Below are positions 53,859 through 61,628 of a stretch of 64,000 nucleotides of DNA, piece after piece. Under the pieces are notes generated by a model, which saw only the letters and a program-made list of their open reading frames with translations, had not been told where the DNA came from and did no database searches. Within the stretch, counting starts at the first letter, position 1, and each line of letters opens with the position of its first letter. The DNA is from JANQOH01 sp965243325 (GTDB taxonomy: Bacteria > Pseudomonadota > Alphaproteobacteria > UBA7887), in assembly GCA_965243325.1 (NCBI GenBank), contig CBDEUQ010000003.1:3410001-3474000 (forward strand), in the 5' to 3' direction. The position numbers and the translations under genes were made by a program.

Positions 53859-55460
53859 ATGAACGGCAGCCCCGACATCGATCGCCTCAAGGAGGCCCTC
53901 GCGACGGCCGAGGCGCGGGCCGCGAACGCCGAGGCGAAGGTGTCCGATGCCGAGGCCGAGATCGCCTTCCTGAAGCTGACCGTCGAGAAGCTGCGGCGGG
54001 AGCTGTTCGGCCAGCGCTCGGAGCGCAAGGAGCGTCTTCTCGACCAGCTGGAGCTCACGCTCGACGAACTGGAGACCAGCGCGACCGAGGACGAGTTGGC
54101 CGCCGAACAGGCGGCTGCCGGAACGACGCAGGTCAAGGGGTTCACCCGCCGCAAGCCGACGCGCAAACCCTTCCCCGATCACCTGCCGCGCGAGCGCGTG
54201 GTGGTGCCGGGGCCGACATCCTGCGCGTGCTGCGGCTCGGACAAGCTGTCGAAGATCGGTGAGGACGTGACCGAGACGCTGGAGGTGATCCCGCGCCAGT
54301 GGAAGGTCATCCAGACGGTGCGCGAGAAGTTCACCTGCCGCGATTGCGAGAAGATCAGCCAGCCGCCGGCGCCGTTCCACCCGACACCGCGCGGCTGGGC
54401 GGGTCCCAACCTGCTGGCGATGATCCTGTTCGAGAAGTACGGGGCGCACCAGCCGCTGAACCGCCAGCGCGACCGCTACGCGCGCGAGGGCGTCGACCTC
54501 AGCCTGTCGACCCTGGCCGACCAGGTGGGCGCGTGCACGGTGGCGCTGAAGCCGCTGCACGATCTGATCGCGGCCCACGTTCTGTCGGCGGATCGTCTGC
54601 ACGGCGACGACACGCCGGTGCCGGTGCTGGCCAAGGGCAAGACCGATACCGGGCGGGCCTGGGTCTATGTGCGCGATGACAAGCCGTTCGGTGGGCCGGA
54701 TCCGCCGGCGGCGCTGTTCCGCTACTCGCGGACCCGCTCGGGCGATCACCCCTACGAGCACCTTCGGGATTTTGCCGGGCTGCTTCAGGCCGACGCCTAT
54801 GCCGGGTTCAACCGGCTTTACGCGGCCGACAGATCGCCGGGGCGGGTGATCGAGGCTCTGTGCTGGGGTCATTCGAGACGCAAGTTCTATGAACTCGCCG
54901 ACATCGCGGCCGGCAAGAGGCGCGGCAAGCACGCGCCGCCGATCTCGCCGCTGGCGTTGGAGGCGGTGACGCGGATCGATGCGCTGTTCGATATCGAGCG
55001 CGAGATCAACGGCCAGTCCGCCTGGCGCCGTCTCGCGGTGCGCCGTGAGCGCAGCGCGCCGCTTGTCGCCGCCTTCGAGGCATGGATGCGGGCCGAGCGT
55101 GCGAAGCTCTCCCGCCACTCCTCCGTGGCCCGGGCGATGGATTACATGCTGAAGCGCTGGAAGGGCTTTACCCGCTTCCTTGACGACGGCCGCATCTGCC
55201 TGACGAACAACGCGGCGGAGCGCGCGCTTCGTGGTATTGCCCTGGGAAGACGGAGCTGGCTGTTCTGCGGCTCGGACCGTGGCGGCGTGCGGGCGGCGGC
55301 CATGTATACGCTGATCGGCACCGCCAAGCTCAACGGTGTCGATCCGCAGGCCTGGCTCGCCGACGTGCTCGGCCGCATCGCCGAAACTCCGCAAAGCCGG
55401 CTGGACGAACTCCTTCCGTGGAACTGGCAGCCCGCGCAGTGCCTCGATCGGGCCGCCTGA
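53859..55460 (+). CDS. tnpC: IS66 transposase TnpC
   Basis: 533 residues. An N-terminal coiled coil (LATAEARAANAEAKVSDAEAE to KLRRELFGQRSE) precedes a zinc-finger region (CACCGSDKL, CRDCEKIS). The DDE catalytic domain follows with LHGDDTPVPVL (Asp), LLQADAYAGFN (Asp) and LTNNAAERALR (Glu). The C-terminal LLPWNW block is also typical. The frame is intact, so the element may still transpose. It starts 69 bp after tnpB. Confidence 0.94.
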   Translation: MNGSPDIDRLKEALATAEARAANAEAKVSDAEAEIAFLKLTVEKLRRELFGQRSERKERLLDQLELTLDELETSATEDELAAEQAAAGTTQVKGFTRRKPTRKPFPDHLPRERVVVPGPTSCACCGSDKLSKIGEDVTETLEVIPRQWKVIQTVREKFTCRDCEKISQPPAPFHPTPRGWAGPNLLAMILFEKYGAHQPLNRQRDRYAREGVDLSLSTLADQVGACTVALKPLHDLIAAHVLSADRLHGDDTPVPVLAKGKTDTGRAWVYVRDDKPFGGPDPPAALFRYSRTRSGDHPYEHLRDFAGLLQADAYAGFNRLYAADRSPGRVIEALCWGHSRRKFYELADIAAGKRRGKHAPPISPLALEAVTRIDALFDIEREINGQSAWRRLAVRRERSAPLVAAFEAWMRAERAKLSRHSSVARAMDYMLKRWKGFTRFLDDGRICLTNNAAERALRGIALGRRSWLFCGSDRGGVRAAAMYTLIGTAKLNGVDPQAWLADVLGRIAETPQSRLDELLPWNWQPAQCLDRAA

Positions 55461-56190
55461 ACCCACCCTCACGTCGCCTTCCGGCACACATCTCCCCGAT
55501 CCGATGGTCTGACTGACCCCGCGGGTCCGGCCCGGCCTTCGTCTTCCTGTCATTCACCGTCGACCGCAAAGGCGCGGCCACTCCCACTCCCGCCAAATAC
55601 CTCCACGCCCGAACCAACGTGACCGTCACTGACGGCCTTCACCGGATGCATACGGCGCGGCCACCGACGGCAGCGCCGGGCGTCATGCCCGGTGACGGTT
55701 GGCAAACCGGCTGATAGAGTGCGCCGGGAATCGCGGTCGGCGGCGGGGACTTCCGGGGCCGGGCCGGAGGGGCCGTCGCCCGCCGCCCTCTTGCACCCCT
55801 GGACCCCGATGGACTGAAGTTGGAGTGAATCCGCTTACAGTACGCTTACACCGGCCCGATAGGACCGTCTTTGGATCGGGTCGGTATCGTGCCGCAAGAC
55901 ATTGATAAAAAGACAAAAAACGCCGTAGCGCAAGGCCGATTCCGCATCGGGGTGGACGTGGGCGGCACACTCATAGCCCCAGGAATCGCTTACGGCATTA
56001 CTCAAGGCGCGCCCTGGATACGTGTGACGCGCCGCCGAGAGCGAGGCAAAGCAAGGCTTTACGCGGGTGGCTGTGGCCGCGAGTGCCGAGTCATCGATGT
56101 CCCTGCCACATTCATCGACGAATTCCTGACCGACCAAGACGGTTCACGGCTTGGCTTGACCCCGCGTGACATCCTCGAAGGAGCCGGGCG
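55461..56190. other. Spacer before the broken integrase, with CGCTTAC boxes
   Basis: 730 bp without a supported gene. CGCTTAC occurs at 55832-55838, 55843-55849 (11 bp apart, one helical turn) and 55987-55993, upstream of integrase remnant 3. The same motif pair lies upstream of integrase copy 2 (15437-15460). Confidence 0.45.
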
Positions 56191-56460
56191 ATGGTCAAGC
56201 TGAGACGGCAACGGCTCTCGAAGCGCACCGTCGACAGTCTCGCCGTCGAGGGCAAGGACGCGGTGTTCTGGGACAGCGAGATCCCGGGCTTCGGCGTCAG
56301 GGTCTACCCTACCGGCTCCAAGGTCTACATCGTCCAGACCCGCTCGGCCGGCAAGTCCAGGCGGTTCACGCTGGGCCGCCATGGCCTGATCGGCGCCGAC
56401 GAGGCACGACACCTGGCAGCGCAAACCATTGCCCGCATAAAGCAGGGTGAGGAACCCGAC
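56191..56460 (+). pseudogene. DUF4102-type integrase, N-terminal remnant (copy 3)
   Basis: About 90 residues match copies 1 and 2: LSKRTVDSLAVEGKDAVFWD, IPGFGVRVYPTGSKVYIVQT, SRRFTLGRHGLIGADEARHLA, ending at RIKQGEEPD. The core-binding and catalytic domains are gone. The open frame runs on through unrelated sequence into the nuclease-like gene at 56590, which could give a fused product. It marks a third, truncated element of the same kind as those at 13942 and 15654. Confidence 0.8.
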
Positions 56461-56589
56461 CTCGCGCCCTCGGGCTGGGCCGTCGATCCCGCGCGTGCGC
56501 CCCACCGGATCGCCGCCAAGAATCGAACTGCCGATCCCCTCCATCACAAGGTTATCTCAAGCATCGTCCGGCGACACGACCGTGCCATC

Positions 56590-57075
56590 ATGACTGACAA
56601 ACACCGCCAGGAGTATGTCGTATGCCTCGTGGATGAGCTTCTGGCGCCCGACTGGACCTCCCCCTGGACCAAGGGTCATGACTGGGCCCTCTGGGATCTC
56701 GAACACGGCTCCGGAGCGAGAATACAGATCAAGCAATCGGCAGCCCGAGAACCCTGGGACGCCGGACGGGAGGTTCGGACAAGAACCAGCTGGTTCAACA
56801 TCGCCCTCTCCGATCTCTTTACGTCGCTCGACGGCGATCTGATACCGCCGCCGGACCGACTTGCCGAGATCTACATCTTCGCCTGGCACGGGGAGACAAG
56901 AGAGTCGGCTGCCGATCACCGTGCGCCCGAGCAGTGGGAGTTCCTGGTGGTCCCGGCAAAGATCCTTCGGGCGAACCTACGCAGTATCGGGCTCCACGAA
57001 ATCGAGGAGATCACCGGTGCTGTCGGGTTCGAGTCGCTTGCCGGGGCCGTGCGGGAAACCCTCGACGGATTGTAA
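56590..57075 (+). CDS. PD-(D/E)xK-like protein of unknown function
   Basis: 161 residues from MTDKHRQEYVVCLVDELL; the frame is also open upstream into the integrase remnant. WALWDLEHGSGARIQIKQSAA has the Asp...(E/Q)xK spacing of a PD-(D/E)xK nuclease core, with Gln in place of Glu. AEIYIFAWHG and DHRAPEQWEFLVVPA are blocks I associate with a widespread uncharacterised bacterial family, where EVK is more usual. It is a possible stand-alone nuclease. A defence role is inferred from the island setting only. Confidence 0.6.
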   Translation: MTDKHRQEYVVCLVDELLAPDWTSPWTKGHDWALWDLEHGSGARIQIKQSAAREPWDAGREVRTRTSWFNIALSDLFTSLDGDLIPPPDRLAEIYIFAWHGETRESAADHRAPEQWEFLVVPAKILRANLRSIGLHEIEEITGAVGFESLAGAVRETLDGL

Positions 57076-57164
57076 GCCCGAGGCCATCTGCGTTTGCCGG
57101 CACGATGGAGCGCGACGCCTCCGCATTCACGGAAAAATCGATTCCACGCAGCACAGAGGAAATC

Positions 57165-57503
57165 ATGAAGGAAAATGCGCATCCCGAAATCCACGACGAC
57201 GTGAAGTCTTGGCTGGATGCCGTCCAGCAATCATTCACCGCGGGCATCGCGCGTCATGAAGTGCTCGCCATTTCAGCCCTGTTCGCCGACGGCTCAACCG
57301 TGATCGGCTCGATCGTCTCTGACGGACCCATCGCGGGACAGGACACCTTCATTCCTGACGGGCTCAGCTGGTCGGTGACCAAGCCACGAGACCCGAGCGT
57401 TGATCCATCGAAGTCTCTCGCCGTTCGCTTCATAGAATCTCATCCGCTACCCGCTCGGTTCGTGGCCCAGGTGGACATTGACGATTTGCCAAGCTTGCAT
57501 TGA
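57165..57503 (+). CDS. Hypothetical protein
   Basis: 112 residues (MKENAHPEIHDDVKSWLDAV...), with AGAGGA just before the ATG at 57165. The sequence has an acidic helical start and a beta-rich middle (GSTVIGSIVSDGPIAGQDTF). No known domain. It follows the PD-(D/E)xK-like gene by 89 bp on the same strand, so the two may form an operon. It converges on the broken PIN gene. Confidence 0.6.
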   Translation: MKENAHPEIHDDVKSWLDAVQQSFTAGIARHEVLAISALFADGSTVIGSIVSDGPIAGQDTFIPDGLSWSVTKPRDPSVDPSKSLAVRFIESHPLPARFVAQVDIDDLPSLH

Positions 57504-57541
57504 GGCACCGCTGTGGCGGTAACGCCGATCTCGATACCCCG

Positions 57542-57574
57542 GTTGGCATCCAGCAACGCCGTCGGGCCGGCCAT
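57542..57574 (-). pseudogene. PIN-domain toxin, N-terminal stub
   Basis: Immediately after the antitoxin stop comes ATG 57574 reading MAGPTALLDAN, the classic first beta strand of PIN/VapC ribonucleases with its first catalytic Asp. Similarity ends at 57541, where unrelated sequence begins. The rest of the toxin is deleted. Confidence 0.65.
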
Positions 57575-57577
57575 CGC

Positions 57578-58027
57578 CTATTGCAGGCCAAGCTTCTGGT
57601 CGCGTGCGGTCAGCCCGTCGAGCGCCTCGCGGCGGCGGAACTCGGTCTCGCGGCGCGACGCGAGAATGTCCTCGGCGCGGACGCGACGGTGCGAGCCGAC
57701 CTTGCGGCAGGGGATCCGTCCCGCGTCGAGAAGCTGGACGAGGTGGGTGCGCGACACCTGCAAAAGCTCGGCCGCCTGCCGCGTCGTGAGTTCGGCGTGG
57801 AGCGGCGTCAGGGCGACGCCCTTGCCGTGCGCCATGCGATCGAGGATTTCCCGGAGCAGCCGCAGCGCCGACGCCGGCAGGTCCACGGTTTCGTCTCCGA
57901 AGCGTGCCGATATCGGCTCGCTCCCCTCGGCCAGCGCTTCCAGCGCCCGCCCCGCCCGGTCGGCGAGCGCCGCATCGCGTTCGCTCGGTATGCCGTACGC
58001 CGTTTGCGCCTCGGTCCTCGTTGCCAT
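57578..58027 (-). CDS. Excisionase-type HTH antitoxin (PIN partner)
   Basis: 149 residues. An N-terminal helical part is followed by LPASALRLLREILDRMAHGK and a MerR/excisionase-type HTH: LTTRQAAELLQVSRTHLVQLLDAGRIPCRKVGSHRRVRAEDIL. This matches antitoxins paired with PIN toxins; the start of such a toxin follows 3 bp downstream. GGAGG eight bases before ATG 58027 fixes the start. With the toxin lost, it is an orphan antitoxin that could still repress its promoter or guard against a related toxin. Confidence 0.8.
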   Translation of the reverse strand: MATRTEAQTAYGIPSERDAALADRAGRALEALAEGSEPISARFGDETVDLPASALRLLREILDRMAHGKGVALTPLHAELTTRQAAELLQVSRTHLVQLLDAGRIPCRKVGSHRRVRAEDILASRRETEFRRREALDGLTARDQKLGLQ

Positions 58028-58074
58028 GGCCGGGCCTCCTTTGTCGAGACGAGCATGGATCATGAATGCCGCAA

Positions 58075-58303
58075 GTGCAACAAATAACGCAAACACCACT
58101 CTGCTTCGATGCCAGGCGCTGCCCTCGGAATCGTCGTCCTCGGCCTGCATGGAGGCGGCGGCCATGGCGGCCCAGGCTTCGCGGTCGTAGCCGAGCCTTC
58201 GGTTCAGCCTGTCGCAAATGAGAAGAGCATCGCCGAGGCCAAGCGCCTCGGCCCATGTCGAGCGCTCCAGGATGAAGGGGAAGGAACCGGGCAAGCGCAG
58301 CAC
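58075..58303 (-). pseudogene. Remnant of a DRLNR-family small gene
   Basis: ALGLGDALLICDRLNRRLGYDREAWAAMAAASMQAE resembles the C-terminal part of the protein at 35280-35546. It is in frame with, and reads into, the downstream antitoxin gene, with a hydrophobic stretch between. It may be a decayed copy, or the N-terminus of a longer antitoxin form. Confidence 0.35.
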
Positions 58304-58366
58304 GGTCCTTCGTCAGATACCGAGTTCGCGAGCGAGAAGAGCTCGGCTGTCTGACCCGGAAGCAGG

Positions 58367-58621
58367 TCATCCAAACCTGGGTTTCTTCTCACTGCCATCC
58401 TCGAGCTTGGCACTGGCGCGCTGGAGCGACTCGAGCCATTCGAGTATCTCCGTACGCCACCATCCGATCGACTGCGGGCCGAGTCTGAGCGGGCGCGGAA
58501 ACGTGCCGTCGCGGTAGCGGCGATGGATCGTGGCCTTGCTCAGTCCGGTCAGTCGCATGACCTCGGGCAAACGCACGATCCGGTTCTCCTGCGTCAAATT
58601 CCTTGCTGCGGTCGCCGTCAT
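58367..58621 (-). CDS. AlpA-family regulator / excisionase
   Basis: 84 residues. RIVRLPEVMRLTGLSKATIHRRYRDGTFPRPLRLGPQSIGWWRTEILEWLES is a full AlpA HTH domain of normal length. GGAG precedes ATG 58621. In P4-like and related islands AlpA activates the integrase or acts as excisionase. The phased TG-x-x-CCC array at 58790-58848 lies 170 bp upstream and could be its target. It is the best candidate for controlling excision of this island with the integrase at 59810. Confidence 0.88.
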   Translation of the reverse strand: MTATAARNLTQENRIVRLPEVMRLTGLSKATIHRRYRDGTFPRPLRLGPQSIGWWRTEILEWLESLQRASAKLEDGSEKKPRFG

Positions 58622-59255
58622 TGTTTCTCCATGCCCCCAAATCGTATTGACCATGGCTTGCGCAGGAAGAAGGGACGGTTCACCAAGGCACCACCGTTCA
58701 ACCCCGCTACGCCGGCTCTCATGGAGGACGATGTTTGGGATGAGAAGGGCAATGTCAAGATCATTAAGTGTTTGGTTTCAACGGGTTATTGATCCCTTGT
58801 GGTCCCGTGTAGCCCCGTATGGCACCGAAAAGGAGCCTTGTGGTCCCGCACGCCCATGACAAAAAAAGTTGGGGCCGGACCATCACAAGTCATGCCGAGG
58901 AGATCTTCTCCGGGAAGAATCATCGTAGGGTGTCGGGGTGAAGTCGAGCCGGATCGCATGTTGCACCCCGGTTGATGCAGCCGCATCCGTGGCATCGGCG
59001 AGGCGCAACGCAAGCTCCGCCACCGTTAGCGGCGGACAATTACTGCATTCCCGCATATCTCAGTGTCATGTACCCGGCCCATCCCGGGTCGGCGCATTTC
59101 GGCAAACCACTGCGCCGGCGGCCCGCCGTCCGCCGCTCGCGTCCCTTTCGCGGCTGCCGCCGCCGTACGATCCACGCCGGGCCGCAGCGTCGACCGGCCG
59201 ATGCCGGAATGTCCGCTGCGGCAAGATCGAGACAAGTACCGGCGCAGATCGACGG
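58622..59255. other. Gene-free stretch upstream of alpA
   Basis: 634 bp, no gene recognised. It holds the phased repeat at 58790-58848. Confidence 0.35.
58790..58848. repeat. 10-bp phased TGGTCCCG-like iterons
   Basis: Units TGATCCCT, TGGTCCCG, TAGCCCCG and TGGCACCG begin at 58790, 58800, 58810 and 58820, and TGGTCCCG recurs at 58841. CTTGTGGTCCCG is an exact direct repeat (58796/58837 neighbourhood). Exact 10-bp phasing suggests cooperative protein binding. Confidence 0.5.
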
Positions 59256-59690
59256 TCAGTCGGCCGCTTCCACGGTAATCACGAGGCGTTTTCCGAACTG
59301 CGCCAGGGCTTCCTCCAGCCTGCTGATCTTGGTGGCGTGGCGGGGATCGAGCATGCGGCGGATCTCGCTTTCCCGAATGCCCAGGGCCACCGCAAAGGCG
59401 CTGTTGGACAGCCGTTGTTCGCGCAGGGCCTCGTAGAGGGCCGTCTTGGCGGCCAGGACAGCGCCGGGAACCACCGCCGGCCGGCCCTTTGCCGGGCTCG
59501 GTGCAGGAATGTCCTCGCGCCGCACGATGCGGCCCGCGAGCGCTTCCTCCAGGCAATCGGCGGCTTCCGCGACCGCCTCGGTGAACGTCTCGCCGTCCGT
59601 GAAAGCCTCGTCGAAATCCGGGAAGGTCACCGAAAACCCGCCTTCGCGTTCCTTGTGAAGGTCGATGGGGTAGCTGTATCGCATTGCCAT
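59256..59690 (-). CDS. hicB: HicB-family antitoxin
   Basis: 144 residues. The N-terminal HicB fold (YPIDLHKEREGGFSVTFPDF, DEAFTDGETFTEAVAEAADCL) is followed by a C-terminal HTH (RLSNSAFAVALGIRESEIRRMLDP). HicB binds and blocks the HicA ribonuclease and represses the operon. Only the last 22 residues of a HicA-like protein lie upstream (59703-59771), so the antitoxin is intact but its toxin is truncated. The spacing of 12 bp matches a normal hicA-hicB operon. Confidence 0.88.
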   Translation of the reverse strand: MAMRYSYPIDLHKEREGGFSVTFPDFDEAFTDGETFTEAVAEAADCLEEALAGRIVRREDIPAPSPAKGRPAVVPGAVLAAKTALYEALREQRLSNSAFAVALGIRESEIRRMLDPRHATKISRLEEALAQFGKRLVITVEAAD

Positions 59691-59702
59691 GATCGGAACT
59701 CC

Positions 59703-59771
59703 CTAAAGATCGTTCGGGTCGATGCCGAGCTGCTTGCACATGCCGCGGAGCGTGCCGGTCTTGAGGAGCTT
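59703..59771 (-). pseudogene. HicA toxin, C-terminal stub
   Basis: The frame RKLLKTGTLRGMCKQLGIDPNDL followed by a stop is the C-terminal end of HicA-type toxins (K-x-GTL-R-x-x-x-KQ-x-GI). The N-terminal part with the catalytic His is absent; the sequence before it belongs to the 3' flank of the integrase gene at 59810. Inactive. Confidence 0.65.
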
Positions 59772-59809
59772 CCGACCCCGGTCTGGCTCAACTGCTCGCG
59801 ACCGCCTGA

Positions 59810-61006
59810 CTACGTAAGGAAGGCCGACCACTCTTCCATCAGAACCCGTCGCCGATCGAACAGGTCGGTCCGGCGATAGGCTGCCTCCACCCGGTCCGAA
59901 TTCACGTGTGCCAGGGCGAGCTCGCAGACCTCGCGGGGCGCGTCGGAGCACTCCGCCGTCCAGTCCCGGAACGACGAGCGGAAGCCGTGCGGCACAGCCT
60001 CGATCCCGAGGTCCCGGAGCAGCTTGGACACCGTGCTGTCGCTGATCGCGCGGCCGTGTGCCGACGGGAAGACCAGGCCTGTGCCGTTCGAGAGCCCGCG
60101 CGCCTCGTACAGGATTTCCAGCGCGCGCGCAGACAGCGGCACCCGATGGTCGCGCTTCGCCTTCATCCGGCTCGCAGGGACCGTCCATGTCTCCGCTTCG
60201 AGATCAACCTCGTCCCATGTGGCCTGCCGGACCTCTCCGGACCGGCAGGCCGTCAGCACGAGGAACTCGAACGCCAGAACCGTGCCCCTGTACGCCCCCG
60301 AGGCCTTCACCTTGTCGAGCGCGGCGCCGACCTCCGCAAAGGGAAGCGCGCGCTGGTGCTGACGTATGGCCCCCGATTTGGGCAGCGCGGCCGAAATCGC
60401 GTCACCAGCAGGATTATCGTCCCGGAAGCCCTGGGCCACCGCCCACTTCATCACCGCCCCGATGCGCTGGCGCACCCGCCGCATGGTCTCGTTCTTCGTG
60501 TGCCAGTGCGGGATGAGGACGGCCATCACGTCCGCGGTAGTGATCTGGTCGACCCGTTTGCGCCCGAGCCGCCGCATGGCGTAGTCCCGGAGCGACGCCC
60601 GCCACTGCTTTTCGTTCTTGCCGGCATTCTTCCAACCTTCGCGGTGGATCGCGATCACGGTCTCGACGGCCTCGGCGAAGGTGGGTACGTCCTGGCGCCG
60701 CTTTAGGGCGAGGGGGTCACCGCCGGCCCGAGCAATCTTCCGATACTCAAACGCAGCTTGCCGGGCTTCGGCCAGCGAGACGTAGGGGAAGCTGCCGAGG
60801 CCTGCGTCGCGGCGGGTGCCGTTGACGGTCCCGCGCCAGATCCAGTGTTTCGAGATCGACTTGCGCTTGCGCGATTCGTAGATTCGCAATCGGAGCCCGT
60901 GTTCGTCGCCATAGACGCCCGGGCGATTGACGGTTCGGACGAAGGCGGCGGTGAGCTTTCCCCGTTTGTTGGCGGACTCCGAGGGAATCGCACCCGCGTT
61001 TTCCAT
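59810..61006 (-). CDS. P4-like integrase of the island
   Basis: 398 residues. An N-terminal DUF4102-like arm domain (VNRPGVYGDEHGLRLRIYES, SFPYVSLAEARQAAFEY) is followed by a catalytic domain with LTACRSGEVRQATW (Arg), HGFRSSFRDW (HxxR), LALAHVNSDRVEAAYRRTDLFDRRR (His and Tyr). GGAAGG eight bases before ATG 61006 supports that start over 61036. It lies 150 bp from the 15-bp tRNA-Ser-derived repeat at 61156-61170 and points inward, as expected of the enzyme that inserted the island. Remnants of near relatives lie at 61262 and 63095. Confidence 0.92.
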   Translation of the reverse strand: MENAGAIPSESANKRGKLTAAFVRTVNRPGVYGDEHGLRLRIYESRKRKSISKHWIWRGTVNGTRRDAGLGSFPYVSLAEARQAAFEYRKIARAGGDPLALKRRQDVPTFAEAVETVIAIHREGWKNAGKNEKQWRASLRDYAMRRLGRKRVDQITTADVMAVLIPHWHTKNETMRRVRQRIGAVMKWAVAQGFRDDNPAGDAISAALPKSGAIRQHQRALPFAEVGAALDKVKASGAYRGTVLAFEFLVLTACRSGEVRQATWDEVDLEAETWTVPASRMKAKRDHRVPLSARALEILYEARGLSNGTGLVFPSAHGRAISDSTVSKLLRDLGIEAVPHGFRSSFRDWTAECSDAPREVCELALAHVNSDRVEAAYRRTDLFDRRRVLMEEWSAFLT

Positions 61007-61155
61007 GCCTAATCCTTCCCTTATCGAGTCCCACAATTCGACCGAGAATACGCGAAAACGGGTGCGGACGCAAGGTCCGGAATGGCGACCTAACCCTTTG
61101 ATTCAAAATAACATATGAGAACGCCTGAAATCGACAGAACCCGCCTTTGGGCGGT

Positions 61156-61170
61156 CACCCCATCCGCCAT
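61156..61170 (+). repeat. attR: copy of the tRNA-Ser 3' end
   Basis: CACCCCATCCGCCAT, identical to 3043-3057, followed by AT-rich sequence with the shared ATTAACAT. It stands 150 bp upstream of the P4-like integrase start. Together with attL it bounds about 58.1 kb. Confidence 0.75.
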
Positions 61171-61261
61171 CCTTATGTATTAACATTTTGATTTATAAAC
61201 AGTTTTCTACTCAACTAGTGAATCACTCCCCACGGACTCTCCCGCCGGTGCTTGACCCCGT

Positions 61262-61608
61262 CACGAGGATGCCTCCCCACCAGGGTCTGTCGCCAATCCA
61301 GGCCTTTCCGAACTCACATGCGCCGCCATGGCCAGCTCGTGGGGCGCGTCGGAGCAGTCCGCCGCCCAACGCCGGAAGGAAGAGCGGAACCTAGGCTGCA
61401 CGGTCTCGATCCGGAGTTCCTGGAGCAGCTTGGAGATTGTGTTGTCGCTGAGCACGCGGCCGTGCGCCAACGGAAAGACCAGGTCCGAATTCTCCGACAG
61501 GTCGCGCGCCTCGTGCAGGAATTGCGGCGCCCGCGCGAACAGCAACACCCAGTTGTCGCGCTTCGCCTTCATGCGGCACGTAGGCACCGTCCAGGTCTCC
61601 AATTCGAG
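61262..61608 (-). pseudogene. P4-like integrase remnant (diverged)
   Basis: The translated part (LETWTVPTCRMKAKRDNWV, SENSDLVFPLAHGRVLSDNTISKLLQELRIETV, FRRWAADCSDAPHE) aligns with the C-terminal third of the integrase at 59810. It lacks the N-terminus and the tyrosine end. It is more diverged than the remnant at 63095, so it probably reflects an older insertion at the same site. Confidence 0.75.
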
Positions 61609-61628
61609 ATAAACTCGAAATGCAGCGT

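Larger units (their letters stand above)
53050..55460 (+). mobile_element. IS66-family element (tnpA-tnpB-tnpC)
   Basis: Three genes in canonical IS66 order, all intact, with tnpA and tnpB overlapping by ATGA. The true ends lie outside these coordinates; I did not find confident terminal repeats by eye. It landed just downstream of the autotransporter gene. Confidence 0.85.

Noticed and set aside
53050..55640. Terminal inverted repeats of the IS66 element
   Set aside because: Candidate GACGGT-containing ends near 52977 and 55630 agree at too few positions to call.
55871..56203. Hydantoinase-like start (RIGVDVGGT) in a short frame
   Set aside because: Only nine residues match; what follows bears no relation to the family, and the region lies among integrase-upstream motifs.
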